In this document: in pieces, positions 52,074 to 62,019 of the stretch
Numbering within the stretch: position 1 is the first letter of the stretch
Layout of the letters: every line of letters starts with the position of its first letter
Source: Rhodococcus erythropolis NBRC 15567
Lineage (GTDB): Bacteria > Actinomycetota > Actinomycetes > Mycobacteriales > Mycobacteriaceae
Assembly (NCBI RefSeq): GCF_001552595.1
Contig: NZ_BCRM01000013.1
Span: forward strand, 1-64,000
Reading direction: 5' to 3'
DNA length: 64,000 bases
Translations under genes and position numbers: made by a program
Notes under the pieces: model-generated
The model's input: only the letters and a program-made list of their open reading frames with translations
Told to the model about the DNA's origin: nothing
The model's database searches: none

Positions 52074-53105
52074 GTGAAACGTGCACTGATTACCGGAATT
52101 ACAGGCCAAGACGGTTCATACCTGGCCGAGCTGTTGTTGAGCAAGGGATACGAGGTCCACGGACTTATTCGTAGGTCGTCCACGTTCAATACAGCTCGAA
52201 TCGATCACATGTATGTGGATCCCCACACGCCGGATGCAAAACTGTTCCTTCACTACGGAGATCTCAGCGACGGGGCGCGTTTGGTCACTCTTCTCGCACA
52301 GATACGCCCGGACGAGGTCTACAACCTCGCAGCGCAGTCCCACGTGCGGGTGAGCTTCGACGAGCCAGAACATACCGGTGACACCACGGGAATCGGGTCG
52401 ATCAGGTTGCTCGAAGCAGTCCGGATGGCTGGTCTCGAATGCAGGTTCTACCAGGCGTCCAGTTCCGAGATGTTCGGTGCGACACCGCCTCCGCAAGACG
52501 AGCAGACTCCCTTCTACCCGCGATCGCCGTACGGTGCGGCGAAGGTGTACTCGTACTGGATCACCAAGAACTACCGCGAGGCGTACGGGATCTTTGCCGT
52601 GAACGGAATTCTGTTCAACCACGAATCTCCCCGGCGAGGCGAAACATTCGTCACTCGCAAGATCACGCGAGCGGTGGCGCGGATCAAGGCCGGTCTGGAA
52701 AGCCATTTGTACATGGGCAATCTCGATGCAATCCGCGACTGGGGCTATGCGCCGGAGTACGTGGAGGGAATGTGGAGAATGCTTCAGGCCGACGAACCGG
52801 ACGATTACGTGCTCGCGACAGGCGGTAACTACTCGGTCAAGGATTTCCTGACGGTGGCCTTCGAGCACGCCGGCCTGAACTGGGAAGATCACGTGCGCTT
52901 CGACGAGCGCTATCTGCGGCCGACGGAAGTAGATGCGTTGATCGGAGATGCCGGTAAGGCGGAGCAGAAGCTCGGTTGGAAGGCGACTGTGCATACCCCG
53001 GAGCTGGCTCGAATCATGGTCGATGCGGACATCGAGGCTCTGACGTGTGAGGGCAAGCCCTGGATCGACCGTCCGAATCTGGTGGATTGGGAGCACGCTC
53101 GATGA
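52074..53105 (+). CDS. gmd: GDP-mannose 4,6-dehydratase
   Basis: A 343-aa extended SDR converting GDP-D-mannose to GDP-4-keto-6-deoxymannose. NADP-binding motif [16 protein letters not shown], then [29 protein letters not shown] and the catalytic YGAAK ([15 protein letters not shown]). GTG 52074 is chosen with RBS GGAG at 52064-52067; the upstream ATG frames add a non-homologous extension. First step to GDP-fucose. Confidence 0.96.
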   Translation: MKRALITGITGQDGSYLAELLLSKGYEVHGLIRRSSTFNTARIDHMYVDPHTPDAKLFLHYGDLSDGARLVTLLAQIRPDEVYNLAAQSHVRVSFDEPEHTGDTTGIGSIRLLEAVRMAGLECRFYQASSSEMFGATPPPQDEQTPFYPRSPYGAAKVYSYWITKNYREAYGIFAVNGILFNHESPRRGETFVTRKITRAVARIKAGLESHLYMGNLDAIRDWGYAPEYVEGMWRMLQADEPDDYVLATGGNYSVKDFLTVAFEHAGLNWEDHVRFDERYLRPTEVDALIGDAGKAEQKLGWKATVHTPELARIMVDADIEALTCEGKPWIDRPNLVDWEHAR

Positions 53106-54070
53106 CGGGGGAGTACACGCAGAAGTCCCTCGATCGGAGCGACGCGGTATACGTTGCGGGCCATCGTGGACTCGTTGGTTCAGCGATTTGGCGTCGGTTG
53201 GAAGCCGACGGCTTCAATCGCCTTGTCGGTCGCACGTCCGCCGAACTCGATCTTCGCGACCGCGGTGCCGTGTTCGAATTCTTCGCTGCTGAGAGGCCGA
53301 AGAACGTGGTCCTCGCGGCGGCCAGAGTGGGCGGGATACTGGCGAACAGCACACTGCCGGTGGACTTCATCTCCGACAACCTTCGCATCCAGGTGAACGT
53401 GATGGACGCGGCGGCCGAATTCGACGTAGATCGCCTTCTATTCCTCGGATCATCCTGCATCTACCCGAAATTCGCGCCTCAACCGATTCGCGAAGAGTAT
53501 CTACTGACCGGTCATCTGGAACCGACGAACGATGCATATGCCATCGCAAAGATCGCGGGAATCCTGCAGGTACAGGCTGTTCGCAAGCAGTTCGGGCGAC
53601 CGTGGATCTCCGCGATGCCGACGAACCTCTACGGCCCGGGTGATAACTTCTCTGCCAAGGGCTCTCATGTGCTGCCGGCCCTCATCAGGCGCTTCGACGA
53701 CGCGCGCCGTGATGGAGCTGCGTCAGTCGTGAACTGGGGCAGCGGGACGCCGAGGCGCGAGTTTCTCCACGTCGACGACATGGCGGATGCCTGCCTTCAT
53801 TTGCTCGACCACTATGACGGAGCAGAACACGTCAATGTTGGTACGGGCGAGGACCAGAGTATCGCGGAGATTTCCGCGATCGTGGCGGACGAGATCGGGT
53901 TCGACGGCGAGATCGAATGGGATCACTCGAAACCTGACGGGACGCCGCGGAAGTTGCTTGACATCGGGAAGCTTCGAGATTTGGGGTGGCAGCCCAGGAT
54001 TGATCTTCGTGCGGGGATCGCATCGACCGTGGAGTGGTATCGACAGAATGTCGATTCGATCAGGACATGA
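53102..54070 (+). CDS. fcl: GDP-L-fucose synthase
   Basis: A 322-aa epimerase-reductase making GDP-L-fucose from the Gmd product. Motifs: [59 protein letters not shown] with catalytic Ser, Cys and YxxxK, and [12 protein letters not shown]. The ATG overlaps the gmd stop by 4 nt. Confirms L-fucose (or a derived sugar) as a component. Confidence 0.96.
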   Translation: MTGEYTQKSLDRSDAVYVAGHRGLVGSAIWRRLEADGFNRLVGRTSAELDLRDRGAVFEFFAAERPKNVVLAAARVGGILANSTLPVDFISDNLRIQVNVMDAAAEFDVDRLLFLGSSCIYPKFAPQPIREEYLLTGHLEPTNDAYAIAKIAGILQVQAVRKQFGRPWISAMPTNLYGPGDNFSAKGSHVLPALIRRFDDARRDGAASVVNWGSGTPRREFLHVDDMADACLHLLDHYDGAEHVNVGTGEDQSIAEISAIVADEIGFDGEIEWDHSKPDGTPRKLLDIGKLRDLGWQPRIDLRAGIASTVEWYRQNVDSIRT

Positions 54071-54122
54071 AGTACTACAGCATTATTCGACGTAAACCCG
54101 ACTTCGACAGGCAGACATCGTT

Positions 54123-55448
54123 ATGACTTCTCGTATTGCGGTATTCGGCACCGGCTACCTCGGGGCGACACATGCAGCTTGCATGGCCGAGTTGGGTCAC
54201 GAGGTTCTCGGGGTGGATGTTGATCCGAACAAGCTCGCTATGCTCGAAGCTGGGGAGGTTCCCTTCTACGAACCGGGCCTCGAGGAAGTGCTGCGCCGCA
54301 ACATAGCCGCGGGACGTCTTCGATTCACGGCTTCCTACGAGGAGGCCGCAGAGTTCGCCGACATCCATTTCCTCGGCGTCGGTACGCCGCAGAAGAAGGG
54401 GGAGTTCGCGGCCGACATGCGTTTTGTCGATTCGGTGATCGAGACGCTTGCACCCCTCTTGACCAGGCCGACCGTCATTTTCGGGAAATCAACTGTGCCA
54501 GTGGGTACAGCAGAGCGATTGGGTTCGCGGGCACGGGAACTGGCCCCTGCCGGACAAGACGTCGAGGTGGCGTGGAACCCGGAATTTCTCCGGGAAGGCT
54601 ACGCGGTGAAAGACACGCTTCACCCGGACCGGCTTGTGCTCGGGGTCGACCGTAATCGACCCGGACGTGCGGAATCGGTTGCGCGTGAAGTGTACGAGCA
54701 GCTCTTGAACGAAGGTATTCCCTTCGTTGTGACCGACCTTGCGACTTCGGAGTTGGTCAAAGCGTCAGCCAATGCATTTCTGGCGACGAAGATCTCGTTT
54801 ATCAATGCGATCTCGGAGGTGTGCGAGGCGTCGGGCGCGGATGTGACCGTTCTTGCCGATGCCATCGGCCACGACGAGAGAATTGGTAGACGATTCCTCA
54901 ACGCCGGAATCGGTTTCGGTGGTGGCTGCCTACCTAAGGACATCCGTGCTTTCATGGCACGTGCGGGTGAGCTGGGAGCAGATCAAGCACTCACTTTCCT
55001 ACGCGAAGTCGACAATATCAACATGCGTCGTCGTACTCGGATGGTCGAACTGGCTCGAGAAGCGTGTGGTTCTCTACTCGGAGCCAATGTGGCGGTTCTC
55101 GGTGCAGCCTTCAAGCCTGACTCCGACGACGTGCGCGACTCACCTGCGCTGAACGTTGCCGGCCAGATTCAGCTCCAAGGCGCTGCCGTCAATGTCTATG
55201 ACCCGAAGGCCATGGGAAACTCGAAGGCGTTGTTCCCCACCCTCACTTACACTTCGAGTGCACTTGACGCGTGTGCAGGGGCTGATGTCGTCTTGGTTCT
55301 GACCGAGTGGACCGAGTTTCGAAAGTTGTTGCCGTCGGATCTCGAAGCGGTCGTCCGCAAGAAGGTCATCATCGACGGACGTAACTGCCTGGAACCGACC
55401 ACCTGGCGCGACGCAGGGTGGACCTATCGAGGTCTTGGAAGGCCGTAG
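54123..55448 (+). CDS. ugd: UDP-glucose 6-dehydrogenase
   Basis: A 441-aa NAD-dependent enzyme oxidising UDP-glucose to UDP-glucuronate. IAVFGTGYLGATHAACMAELGHEVLGVDVD is the NAD domain; catalytic Cys269 lies in GFGGGCLPKD; AVLGAAFKPDSDDVRDSPAL and IIDGRNCLEP are in the C-terminal domain. It supplies glucuronic acid for the polymer, fed by GalU. Confidence 0.96.
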   Translation: MTSRIAVFGTGYLGATHAACMAELGHEVLGVDVDPNKLAMLEAGEVPFYEPGLEEVLRRNIAAGRLRFTASYEEAAEFADIHFLGVGTPQKKGEFAADMRFVDSVIETLAPLLTRPTVIFGKSTVPVGTAERLGSRARELAPAGQDVEVAWNPEFLREGYAVKDTLHPDRLVLGVDRNRPGRAESVAREVYEQLLNEGIPFVVTDLATSELVKASANAFLATKISFINAISEVCEASGADVTVLADAIGHDERIGRRFLNAGIGFGGGCLPKDIRAFMARAGELGADQALTFLREVDNINMRRRTRMVELAREACGSLLGANVAVLGAAFKPDSDDVRDSPALNVAGQIQLQGAAVNVYDPKAMGNSKALFPTLTYTSSALDACAGADVVLVLTEWTEFRKLLPSDLEAVVRKKVIIDGRNCLEPTTWRDAGWTYRGLGRP

Positions 55449-56130
55449 ATCGGTGAAACCATCAGTGAGGGATGGTTATTGCACGGCGTCGAGGGGAGTG
55501 CCCGCGTGCCTGGGACGAAGGTCCGTCAGTAGATGAACTGTTCCGGTGTGGAAACTTCGATCGCCGCCCGTCGATTTCGGGGCGAGTGGTGTTTGCCCTG
55601 TTCGATTGGTGTGCACCGGCTTCCGGTGGCGGCGGGCGTTGTTGGATGTTCGCGGACTTTGGTCCTACGGCCGGCTGAGGGTGTGTGATCTTCGCGTGGT
55701 CAGCACATTCGGCTGGCGAAATCGAGGGGTTTCGATGCTGCGTTGCGGTGGTGAAAAGAACCACGACACAGTAGAGTTCAGCCTGGCTGCACGTTACGTC
55801 CGCTCTCTTCGATGTGCAGTGAACTTCAGGTGGCGGTGTCGGCCGATGAGGCTGACGAAGAGAACTGGACCCGATGTCCGTGTCGCAGGTTCGCCGCTGC
55901 GTCAACATGTAGTCGTGCCGTCAAGTGTGGACCACGAACTGAGATGCGTGAGATGCCACGAAGGTTTCTTGTCCCTGCCTGTTTCGGGATCGACCTCTCT
56001 GTGACGCAGGGACGCGCGATAAAAAGATTGGCTGCCTCGTTCAGCCTGGATTGAGTGCAGCGGCTCGACAAGCGGCTGTCGATTACTACTCGAATACGTA
56101 CTACGTGCTCGAGCCGAAGGAGATTCGACG
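55449..56130. promoter_or_regulatory. long intergenic region before the chain-length/BY-kinase gene
   Basis: About 680 bases without a supportable ORF; frames on both strands have poor codon bias and no domains. The RBS GAAGGAG is at 56115-56121. The length suggests a separate promoter with a long leader, or a remnant of a deleted gene. I saw no strong hairpin or repeat. Confidence 0.4.
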
Positions 56131-57576
56131 ATGGATGTACGGGACTACCTGAAGATCTTGCAGGCACGGTGGAAAATAGTCGTTGTCGTCACCGTGGTTG
56201 TGATCTTGGGCGCTTTGGGTGCCTCGTTGATTGCGACACCGGTCTACCAGGCTTCCACGCGCCTGTTCGTGTCGACTTCCACTGGAACGACTGTGAACGA
56301 GGCTTACCAAGGCAACCAGCTTTCACAGCAGTTGGTCACCTCCTACGCCAAGCTCCTCACTGGGGAGACGCTCGCGCAGCGAACAATCGATGCAGTGGGG
56401 TCAGATCGATTGGGTGGGCTGTCCGCGGCGGAGATCTCGTCGAAGGTGACCGCCACATCGGCGCCGGATACTGTACTTCTCGATTTGAGCGTGCAAGATG
56501 CGTCGCCTGAACTGGCACGCGAAATCGCAAATGCGCTGTCGGACGAGTTTGTCGTGATGGTCAAAGATCTGGGTACGCCCGCGAATGGTGGCACAGCGCC
56601 GGCGCGCGTCGTTGTCGAGCAGCGAGCACAAACTCCCGCGGAACCGGTGTCGCCGAAGACTTCGCGGAACGTGGCGCTCGGTGCCGCGATCGGGCTTCTG
56701 CTGGGGATCGGATTGGCTGTCGTGCGTGATCGCCTGGACAACACCGTCAAAGAGCGCAAGGTGGTCGAAGACATCGCCGGCGCGGCGATGGTGGGAACAA
56801 TTCCGTTCGACAAGGAACGCGAAGTTCATCAAGCGATCAACTTCCACGAGGGCAACTCCGCAAGTGCCGAGGCGTACCGCGAACTGCGAACCAATCTGCA
56901 GTTCCTGGCCGTGGATCGTCCACCGAGTGTCATCGTCGTCACGAGTTCTCTTCCCTCCGAGGGAAAGACCACGACCGCGGTGAACATCGCACTCGTGCTG
57001 GCCGAGGCAGGCAAGAAGGTGTGTCTCGTCGAAGGTGACCTCCGTAAGCCTCGCGTTTCGAAGTACCTTGGACTTATCGGAAGCGTCGGTTTGAGCTCGG
57101 TCTTGGCTGGGCAAGCAGATCTCGACGACGTACTTCAAGTCACGAGCAACGCTGACCTGACGGTTCTTGCTTCAGGTCCGATTCCCCCGAACCCGAGCGA
57201 ACTGCTGGGGACTGACACTGCCCATGCAGTCTTTACCGATCTCCGCAGAAGGTTCGACTACGTCATCATCGACGCCTCGCCGTTGCTTCCGGTTACGGAT
57301 GCTGCAGTGCTTTCAGCGCTGGCGGACGGTGCGCTCGTGATTGCTCGTCACGGCTCGACGAAGAGGGATCAGCTGAGCAGGGCGGTCGGCAATCTCCACA
57401 GTGTGGGCGCGACAATTCTCGGCACTGTCATCACGATGACCCCGCTGAACGGTCGTGGTGTCTACGAGTACAAGTACTACTACGATTCCGATCCGGTTGT
57501 CGCAGACGTGGCCGTGGGAGGTTCCGTGGACAGCAATCCAGTCGGCAAACGAAGGGTAACGTCGACAGTCAACTGA
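56131..57576 (+). CDS. Wzz-type chain-length regulator fused to BY-kinase
   Basis: A 481-aa protein: an N-terminal Wzz domain (DYLKILQARWKIVVVVTVVVILGALGASLIATPVYQASTRLFVSTS) with two transmembrane helices (about 15-35 and 180-198). The cytosolic tyrosine kinase has Walker A SSLPSEGKTTT (Lys279), Walker A' LVEGDLRKP (with Glu301 in place of the usual Asp) and Walker B YVIIDASPLLP. A C-terminal Tyr cluster (445, 447, 449-451) is the autophosphorylation site. It controls polymer length and export. It closes the first cluster and is followed by a terminator. Confidence 0.93.
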   Translation: MDVRDYLKILQARWKIVVVVTVVVILGALGASLIATPVYQASTRLFVSTSTGTTVNEAYQGNQLSQQLVTSYAKLLTGETLAQRTIDAVGSDRLGGLSAAEISSKVTATSAPDTVLLDLSVQDASPELAREIANALSDEFVVMVKDLGTPANGGTAPARVVVEQRAQTPAEPVSPKTSRNVALGAAIGLLLGIGLAVVRDRLDNTVKERKVVEDIAGAAMVGTIPFDKEREVHQAINFHEGNSASAEAYRELRTNLQFLAVDRPPSVIVVTSSLPSEGKTTTAVNIALVLAEAGKKVCLVEGDLRKPRVSKYLGLIGSVGLSSVLAGQADLDDVLQVTSNADLTVLASGPIPPNPSELLGTDTAHAVFTDLRRRFDYVIIDASPLLPVTDAAVLSALADGALVIARHGSTKRDQLSRAVGNLHSVGATILGTVITMTPLNGRGVYEYKYYYDSDPVVADVAVGGSVDSNPVGKRRVTSTVN

Positions 57577-57607
57577 TCTGGTCGTGCGTTAAATCCCGAC
57601 GCCTCAC

Positions 57608-57636
57608 AGGGCCCTCGAGCAATGCTCGAGGGCCCT
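57608..57636 (+). terminator. terminator after BY-kinase gene
   Basis: 13-bp arms AGGGCCCTCGAGC (57608-57620) and complement (57624-57636) with an AAT loop, followed by TCTG. It lies 32 nt past the stop codon. Confidence 0.88.
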
Positions 57637-57779
57637 TCTGCGTGTGGTGAACCGGACGCAATTCTCTAGTCGGGTCCTCTGAGTCTGCGACGCTGCGGTC
57701 TGACCTGTCCTACTTGACCGGTGCCGCTATGGCTTTCGATCTGGTTGCGCCTGACGAGCCCTTGTGAGCTTCCTGTTGG

Positions 57780-58300
57780 AGTCGTGTGACGAGTGTGGCG
57801 GACCGCAGGCGGACCAGCACGGTTCGGCGATTGGAGTTGCACAACGTCTAGATCTCGGTCTGGCATCCCGTGCTGGATTCAGGCAGTGGGTGCAGTAGCT
57901 GTTGGCGCAGCCAGAGTCGTGGACGGGGCCCGACATTGTCCCGGCAACCAGCTGGTGGATCGCTCGCGGCGGCCGGTATCTCGGTGCTATCCAGATGCGG
58001 CACAGCATGAACGAGATCTTGGCCGATGTCGGTGGTCATATCGGCTATGGAGTCCGGCCGCCGGAACGCCGGCAAGGTATCGCGTCGACGGCTCTGCAGG
58101 AGATGCTCACGTGTGCCACGCAACCGGTGGGCCTCGGTCGAGTCCTGATTGCCCGCAACGAGATGAACGTGGGTTCACGCAAGGCCATCGAGGTTTGCGG
58201 GTGTCTACTCCGAGCGTGCGCCCAGCTGATCAGTCGACCGCAACCTCGGCTGTTCGAGAGACACGCTCCGCTACTGGGCGCCAACGAGCATGTCGAGCGT
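57780..58300 (+). pseudogene. GNAT acetyltransferase remnant
   Basis: A GNAT-like core is readable in one frame (GGRYLGAIQMRHSMNEILADVGGHIGYGVRPPERRQGIASTALQEML...VLIARNEMNVGSRKAIEVCG), including the acetyl-CoA loop RRQGIAS. Upstream in the same frame LDLGLASRAGFRQWV also fits the family, but TAG at 57896-57898 interrupts it, and the N-terminus and C-terminus (after about residue 100 of the ORF) no longer match. It is a decayed gene between the two EPS clusters. Confidence 0.7.
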
Positions 58301-58318
58301 CAGTTGACCTATACGCGG

Positions 58319-58356
58319 CCGCGCACACTTGCCATGGCCGCGCACACTTGCCATGG
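58319..58356 (+). repeat. 19-bp tandem duplication
   Basis: CCGCGCACACTTGCCATGG occurs twice in direct succession (58319-58337 and 58338-58356) at the end of the acetyltransferase remnant, marking a slippage or recombination event. Confidence 0.9.
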
Positions 58357-58372
58357 ACATAGCCGTCGGTAG

Positions 58373-59197
58373 CGGTCGCCCCGCTTTGTAGTCGAACGGC
58401 TGCACAATTCCCCCTTCTCGAATTGGATTGTGCTGCAAATCTTTCTGCACCGCATAGACGGTCAGTGGCAGTCCAGGCTCCTCCTTTCGCATGTCTAAAT
58501 TCTCGGTGTCGCCCGATCGTAGGTTCGCGCATTGCCGGCCAGTCGTAAGTAAACCGCGCAGAGGCCAAGTGCCGGACAATCGTCCAGGTCTGAGGCGACG
58601 CCGAACGCATCAAAGTATAGTTTGCAGAGCGATTACCAACCGTGTGCTGGTTTCCGTCCAAACGTGGAGTCCAATTGATCAAGGCGATGAAAACTATAGG
58701 TACGCAATGGTAATGGTGATGAATGGTCTCACCTTCCTGATTGGAGGGTGAATAACTGACCTCAATGCTGGCGTTCGGAAGAAGTTCGGAAAGCGCTATT
58801 GCCACACTGTCCGGAATGTGGCAAACTCCTCACTGGTACTGACCAGCTAGCCGAAAAATTGCCAAGACGTGAGTCCTGACAATATCGAGGCTGGCGACGT
58901 CAGCGGGCGATGAGAAATCGCCGATCGTCCTGTGTTTGGGTCGTTAGTGGACTCTGCTTCAATCATGGGGTGTGAGCTGCGGCAATGCCGCAATAATCGA
59001 CAGTTGGGCCGAGGCCTGACAATAGTCGCCGGGTTAACTGCAAGGCGCACGTAATGCGACCATTCGCACTGAACGCAGCAATGCGGAGCAGTTGCTTCGC
59101 TGTCGAAGTTTCGGGATTCGGCAAGGCGGTCCGATGGACCTCGGCCGGCGAACAGCTTCAGGCCGAATTTTGTGCATGGGGAAAGGTTTCTGAACAC
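58373..59197. other. intergenic stretch without recognised gene
   Basis: About 825 bases of lower G+C lie between the GNAT remnant and the second priming transferase. No ORF has domain or codon support. The promoter of the second EPS cluster should lie here, and the RBS GGAAAGG is at 59180-59186. Confidence 0.4.
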
Positions 59198-60721
59198 ATG
59201 ACGGTTCTCGAGATGGCCGCGCCCACGAAAGAACGGCCACAACAACACCGACGAGTAGCGCCGGAGAGGGCTGGTGGAGTTTCCGCACGCAGGAAATGGC
59301 AATCTGCGTATCTTCGTCGTCTGGCGATCACCGACACGATCATTGTTGCGGCAGTAGTGTTTCTGGCTCAATGGTGGCGATTCGGTAGCGACGCGGATGT
59401 CGTAGACGGTGAAGCATTCGGCCATTTCAGCTACACCGCACTGTCTTTCGCCCTGATTATCGGCTGGTTCGCCGTATTGAGAGTATTTCGCACCAGATCT
59501 CCTCGCGTGATCGGAAGCGGCCCTGAAGAGTACCGATTGATCGCCGTCGGAACGCTCCGCCTGTTCGGACTGATTGCGATCGCCAGCCTTCTCCTTCACC
59601 TGGAGATCGCGCGCCTGTACCTCGCCGTGGCGTTTCCGATGGGATTGACCGCCTTGATCGCGAGTCGTTGGATCTGGCGACGGGTGATTGCTCGTGAGCG
59701 AGCCCGAGGTGAATTTCGAACTGCCGTACTCGTGGTCGGTGTGCGAGGGGCAGTTGTCGATCTTGCACGCAACCTCGAGCGAGACGATGCCCATGGATAC
59801 CGAGTCGTCGGAGTCTGCGTACCTGGCTACGGAGGAGACGTGGGCGAAGTTGTCACAGTGAACGGTCGGGACATTCCGGTGCTCGGAGATGAGCACAGTG
59901 TCACGGACGCAATCGAACAGGTCGGTGCCGACACGGTGGCAGTGACGGCGTCGGAGCGATTCGGACCGGAAAGGCTGCGCACGTTGGCCTGGGCTCTCGA
60001 GCGCGATCATGTGGACCTTGTTGTTGCACCAGGGATTCTGGATGTGTCCGGACCGAGGCTGTCGATGCGCCCGGTCGCAGGATTTCCGCTGATCCATGTC
60101 GAGCGTCCGCGCTATCACGGCGCGCAGAAGTTCACGAAGACGACCTTCGACATCGTCTTCTCGACCGTGGTACTCGCCGTGATCAGTCCGGTGCTTCTGG
60201 CGGCTGCGATCGCAGTCAAGCTCACGAGCAAGGGGCCGGTTCTGTACAAGTCCGAGCGGATGGGGTTGGACGGGCAGCCGTTCCCCATGCTCAAGTTCCG
60301 CTCGATGGTCCAGAATGCGGATTCTCAAGTCACGGCGCTGATGAAGGAGAACGAAGGCGCCGGAGTGCTTTTCAAGATGCGAGATGATCCGCGTGTGACG
60401 ACGGTCGGTCGCTTCATGCGTCGGTACTCGATCGACGAGTTGCCCCAGTTCGTCAATGTTCTTCGGCGCGAGATGAGCGTCGTCGGACCGCGGCCACCGC
60501 TTCGGCGCGAGGTCGAGATGTACGACGGTGCGGTCAGTCGCCGGCTACTGGTCAAGCCCGGTGTCACCGGTCTGTGGCAAGTCAGCGGACGTTCTGATCT
60601 GTCGTGGGAAGACACTGTCCGCCTTGATCTTTCCTACGTCGACAACTGGTCGATGATGGGTGACGTCATGATCGTCGCGAAGACGCTCAAGGCGGTGGTG
60701 GGAAGTGATGGCGCCTACTGA
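59198..60721 (+). CDS. polyprenyl glycosylphosphotransferase (EPS priming enzyme, copy 2)
   Basis: 507 aa, with the same layout and near-identical catalytic half as the gene at 44443 (SERMGLDGQPFPMLKFRSMVQNAD, IDELPQFVNVLRREMSVVGPRPPLRREVE, LWQVSGRSDLSWEDTVRLDLSYVDNWSMMGD). The N-terminal halves differ more, especially the loop after the first helices. ATG 59198 gives MTVLEMAAPTKERP; the ORF extension to 59054 has no homology. It starts the second repeat-unit cluster. Confidence 0.93.
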   Translation: MTVLEMAAPTKERPQQHRRVAPERAGGVSARRKWQSAYLRRLAITDTIIVAAVVFLAQWWRFGSDADVVDGEAFGHFSYTALSFALIIGWFAVLRVFRTRSPRVIGSGPEEYRLIAVGTLRLFGLIAIASLLLHLEIARLYLAVAFPMGLTALIASRWIWRRVIARERARGEFRTAVLVVGVRGAVVDLARNLERDDAHGYRVVGVCVPGYGGDVGEVVTVNGRDIPVLGDEHSVTDAIEQVGADTVAVTASERFGPERLRTLAWALERDHVDLVVAPGILDVSGPRLSMRPVAGFPLIHVERPRYHGAQKFTKTTFDIVFSTVVLAVISPVLLAAAIAVKLTSKGPVLYKSERMGLDGQPFPMLKFRSMVQNADSQVTALMKENEGAGVLFKMRDDPRVTTVGRFMRRYSIDELPQFVNVLRREMSVVGPRPPLRREVEMYDGAVSRRLLVKPGVTGLWQVSGRSDLSWEDTVRLDLSYVDNWSMMGDVMIVAKTLKAVVGSDGAY

Positions 60722-62018
60722 CAAGAATGCGGCACCGGCGCCTTGCGAAAATGAGGCACCGAACAATCCGCTGATCTTGCGAACGGCATTGGTGATCGCG
60801 GTCATCGGCGCGAGCGGAGCCTTTCAGGCCTACACGCAGAAGACAGCGCTCGGATCGTTGCTCGTACACGGTTCGGCTGTTCTCTCGGCGACACTCGCGT
60901 TGGTCTACTTCCTCGACCGGCGATACTCACGCAACGCGTCCTGGCCTGTCTTCACGCTTCTGATCGCGGCCGGCGTTCCGGCAGCCAGCTGGTACTGGTC
61001 GACGTTGCCCCGGAACTCCGTCGTCGCCGGCATCGTCATCGTGTGCCTGGCGATCACGGGAATCATGGTCGCCCGCGAGTTGACCTTCCCGGTGCGAGTG
61101 CGGACTGTGGCCGTCACCTTGCTGGTACTACTCGTGCTGTCGCTGATGGTCGTGGTCCTCGATCCTTCGACCGGCATCGATGTGGACACCCGCACTGTTG
61201 CCTATCGCGGAATCTTCACGCACAAGAATACTTTGGGCCGAATGGCTGCGATCGAAGTTGTCCTTGTTGCTGTCATGCTCATGCTTCCCGACGTCAAGCG
61301 TATTCCGTGGGTGGCGGCGTTGGCTGTTGCCGGCATCGTGTTGTTCGAAGCCCGGAGCCAGACCAGTCTCGTCGCTGCAGGGATTGCGCTGGCGACAGTG
61401 CTTGCTCTGAAGTGCCTTCGACGGACACCTAACGCTCGCCTCGCCTCGACGGTGATCATCGGGCTGTACATCGGGGTGTCCGGCGCGATGAAGGTGCTCG
61501 GACCCGATGTCGCAGCGCTACTCTCGCGAGATGTCACGTTGACCGGCCGGCTGCATCTCTGGACGGTATCCGAGTACTACGCCGAACAGCGGCCCCTGCT
61601 CGGATGGGGCTTCGGCTCGGTCTGGGCACCTGACAGCGTTGTCGGACAGATGATCCGGTCCAAGCTGTCCTTTCCGGCGACCAGCGCGCACAACGGAATG
61701 CTCGACATTCGTCTCCAGATCGGTTGGATCGGATTCCTGCTGCTGTTGGCCGGCTATTACCTGCTTCTGAACACGGCGCTCGGGCGAGCTCGCAGCAGAA
61801 CGGAGTACATCGCCGTCGTCGCGATCATGGTTCTCGTCTTCTCGATGGACTTGACGGAGTCGACGCTCTTCTTCGGCGCCATGTGGCTGATCGCATGGGT
61901 CTTCCTGGCGCCGTACGGACCCTCGACGCACCGCTCTCACAGTGCAGGCAACGCCGAATTGTCGATCCGTAGGGGTCGTGCGTACGGGTTCGCTCCGGAG
62001 CGAAGAGGAGGTCAGTGA
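60705..62018 (+). CDS. O-antigen polymerase/ligase-like protein (Wzy, 437 aa)
   Basis: About eleven transmembrane helices and a Wzy_C periplasmic region: DTRTVAYRGIFTHKNTLGRMAAIEVVLVA and TGRLHLWTVSEYYAEQRPLLGWGFGSVWAPD...SAHNGMLDIRLQIGWIGFLLLL. The HKNTLG and GWGFG/HNG motifs are typical. GTG 60705 or ATG 60708 lies inside the end of the priming transferase gene (overlap 14-17 nt). Polymerase of the second cluster. Confidence 0.87.
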   Translation: MMAPTDKNAAPAPCENEAPNNPLILRTALVIAVIGASGAFQAYTQKTALGSLLVHGSAVLSATLALVYFLDRRYSRNASWPVFTLLIAAGVPAASWYWSTLPRNSVVAGIVIVCLAITGIMVARELTFPVRVRTVAVTLLVLLVLSLMVVVLDPSTGIDVDTRTVAYRGIFTHKNTLGRMAAIEVVLVAVMLMLPDVKRIPWVAALAVAGIVLFEARSQTSLVAAGIALATVLALKCLRRTPNARLASTVIIGLYIGVSGAMKVLGPDVAALLSRDVTLTGRLHLWTVSEYYAEQRPLLGWGFGSVWAPDSVVGQMIRSKLSFPATSAHNGMLDIRLQIGWIGFLLLLAGYYLLLNTALGRARSRTEYIAVVAIMVLVFSMDLTESTLFFGAMWLIAWVFLAPYGPSTHRSHSAGNAELSIRRGRAYGFAPERRGGQ

Positions 62019-62019
62019 G

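Noticed and set aside
58847-60328. 493-codon minus-strand frame
   Set aside because: It is antisense to the second priming transferase, with low-complexity His/Arg/Asp composition and no homology.
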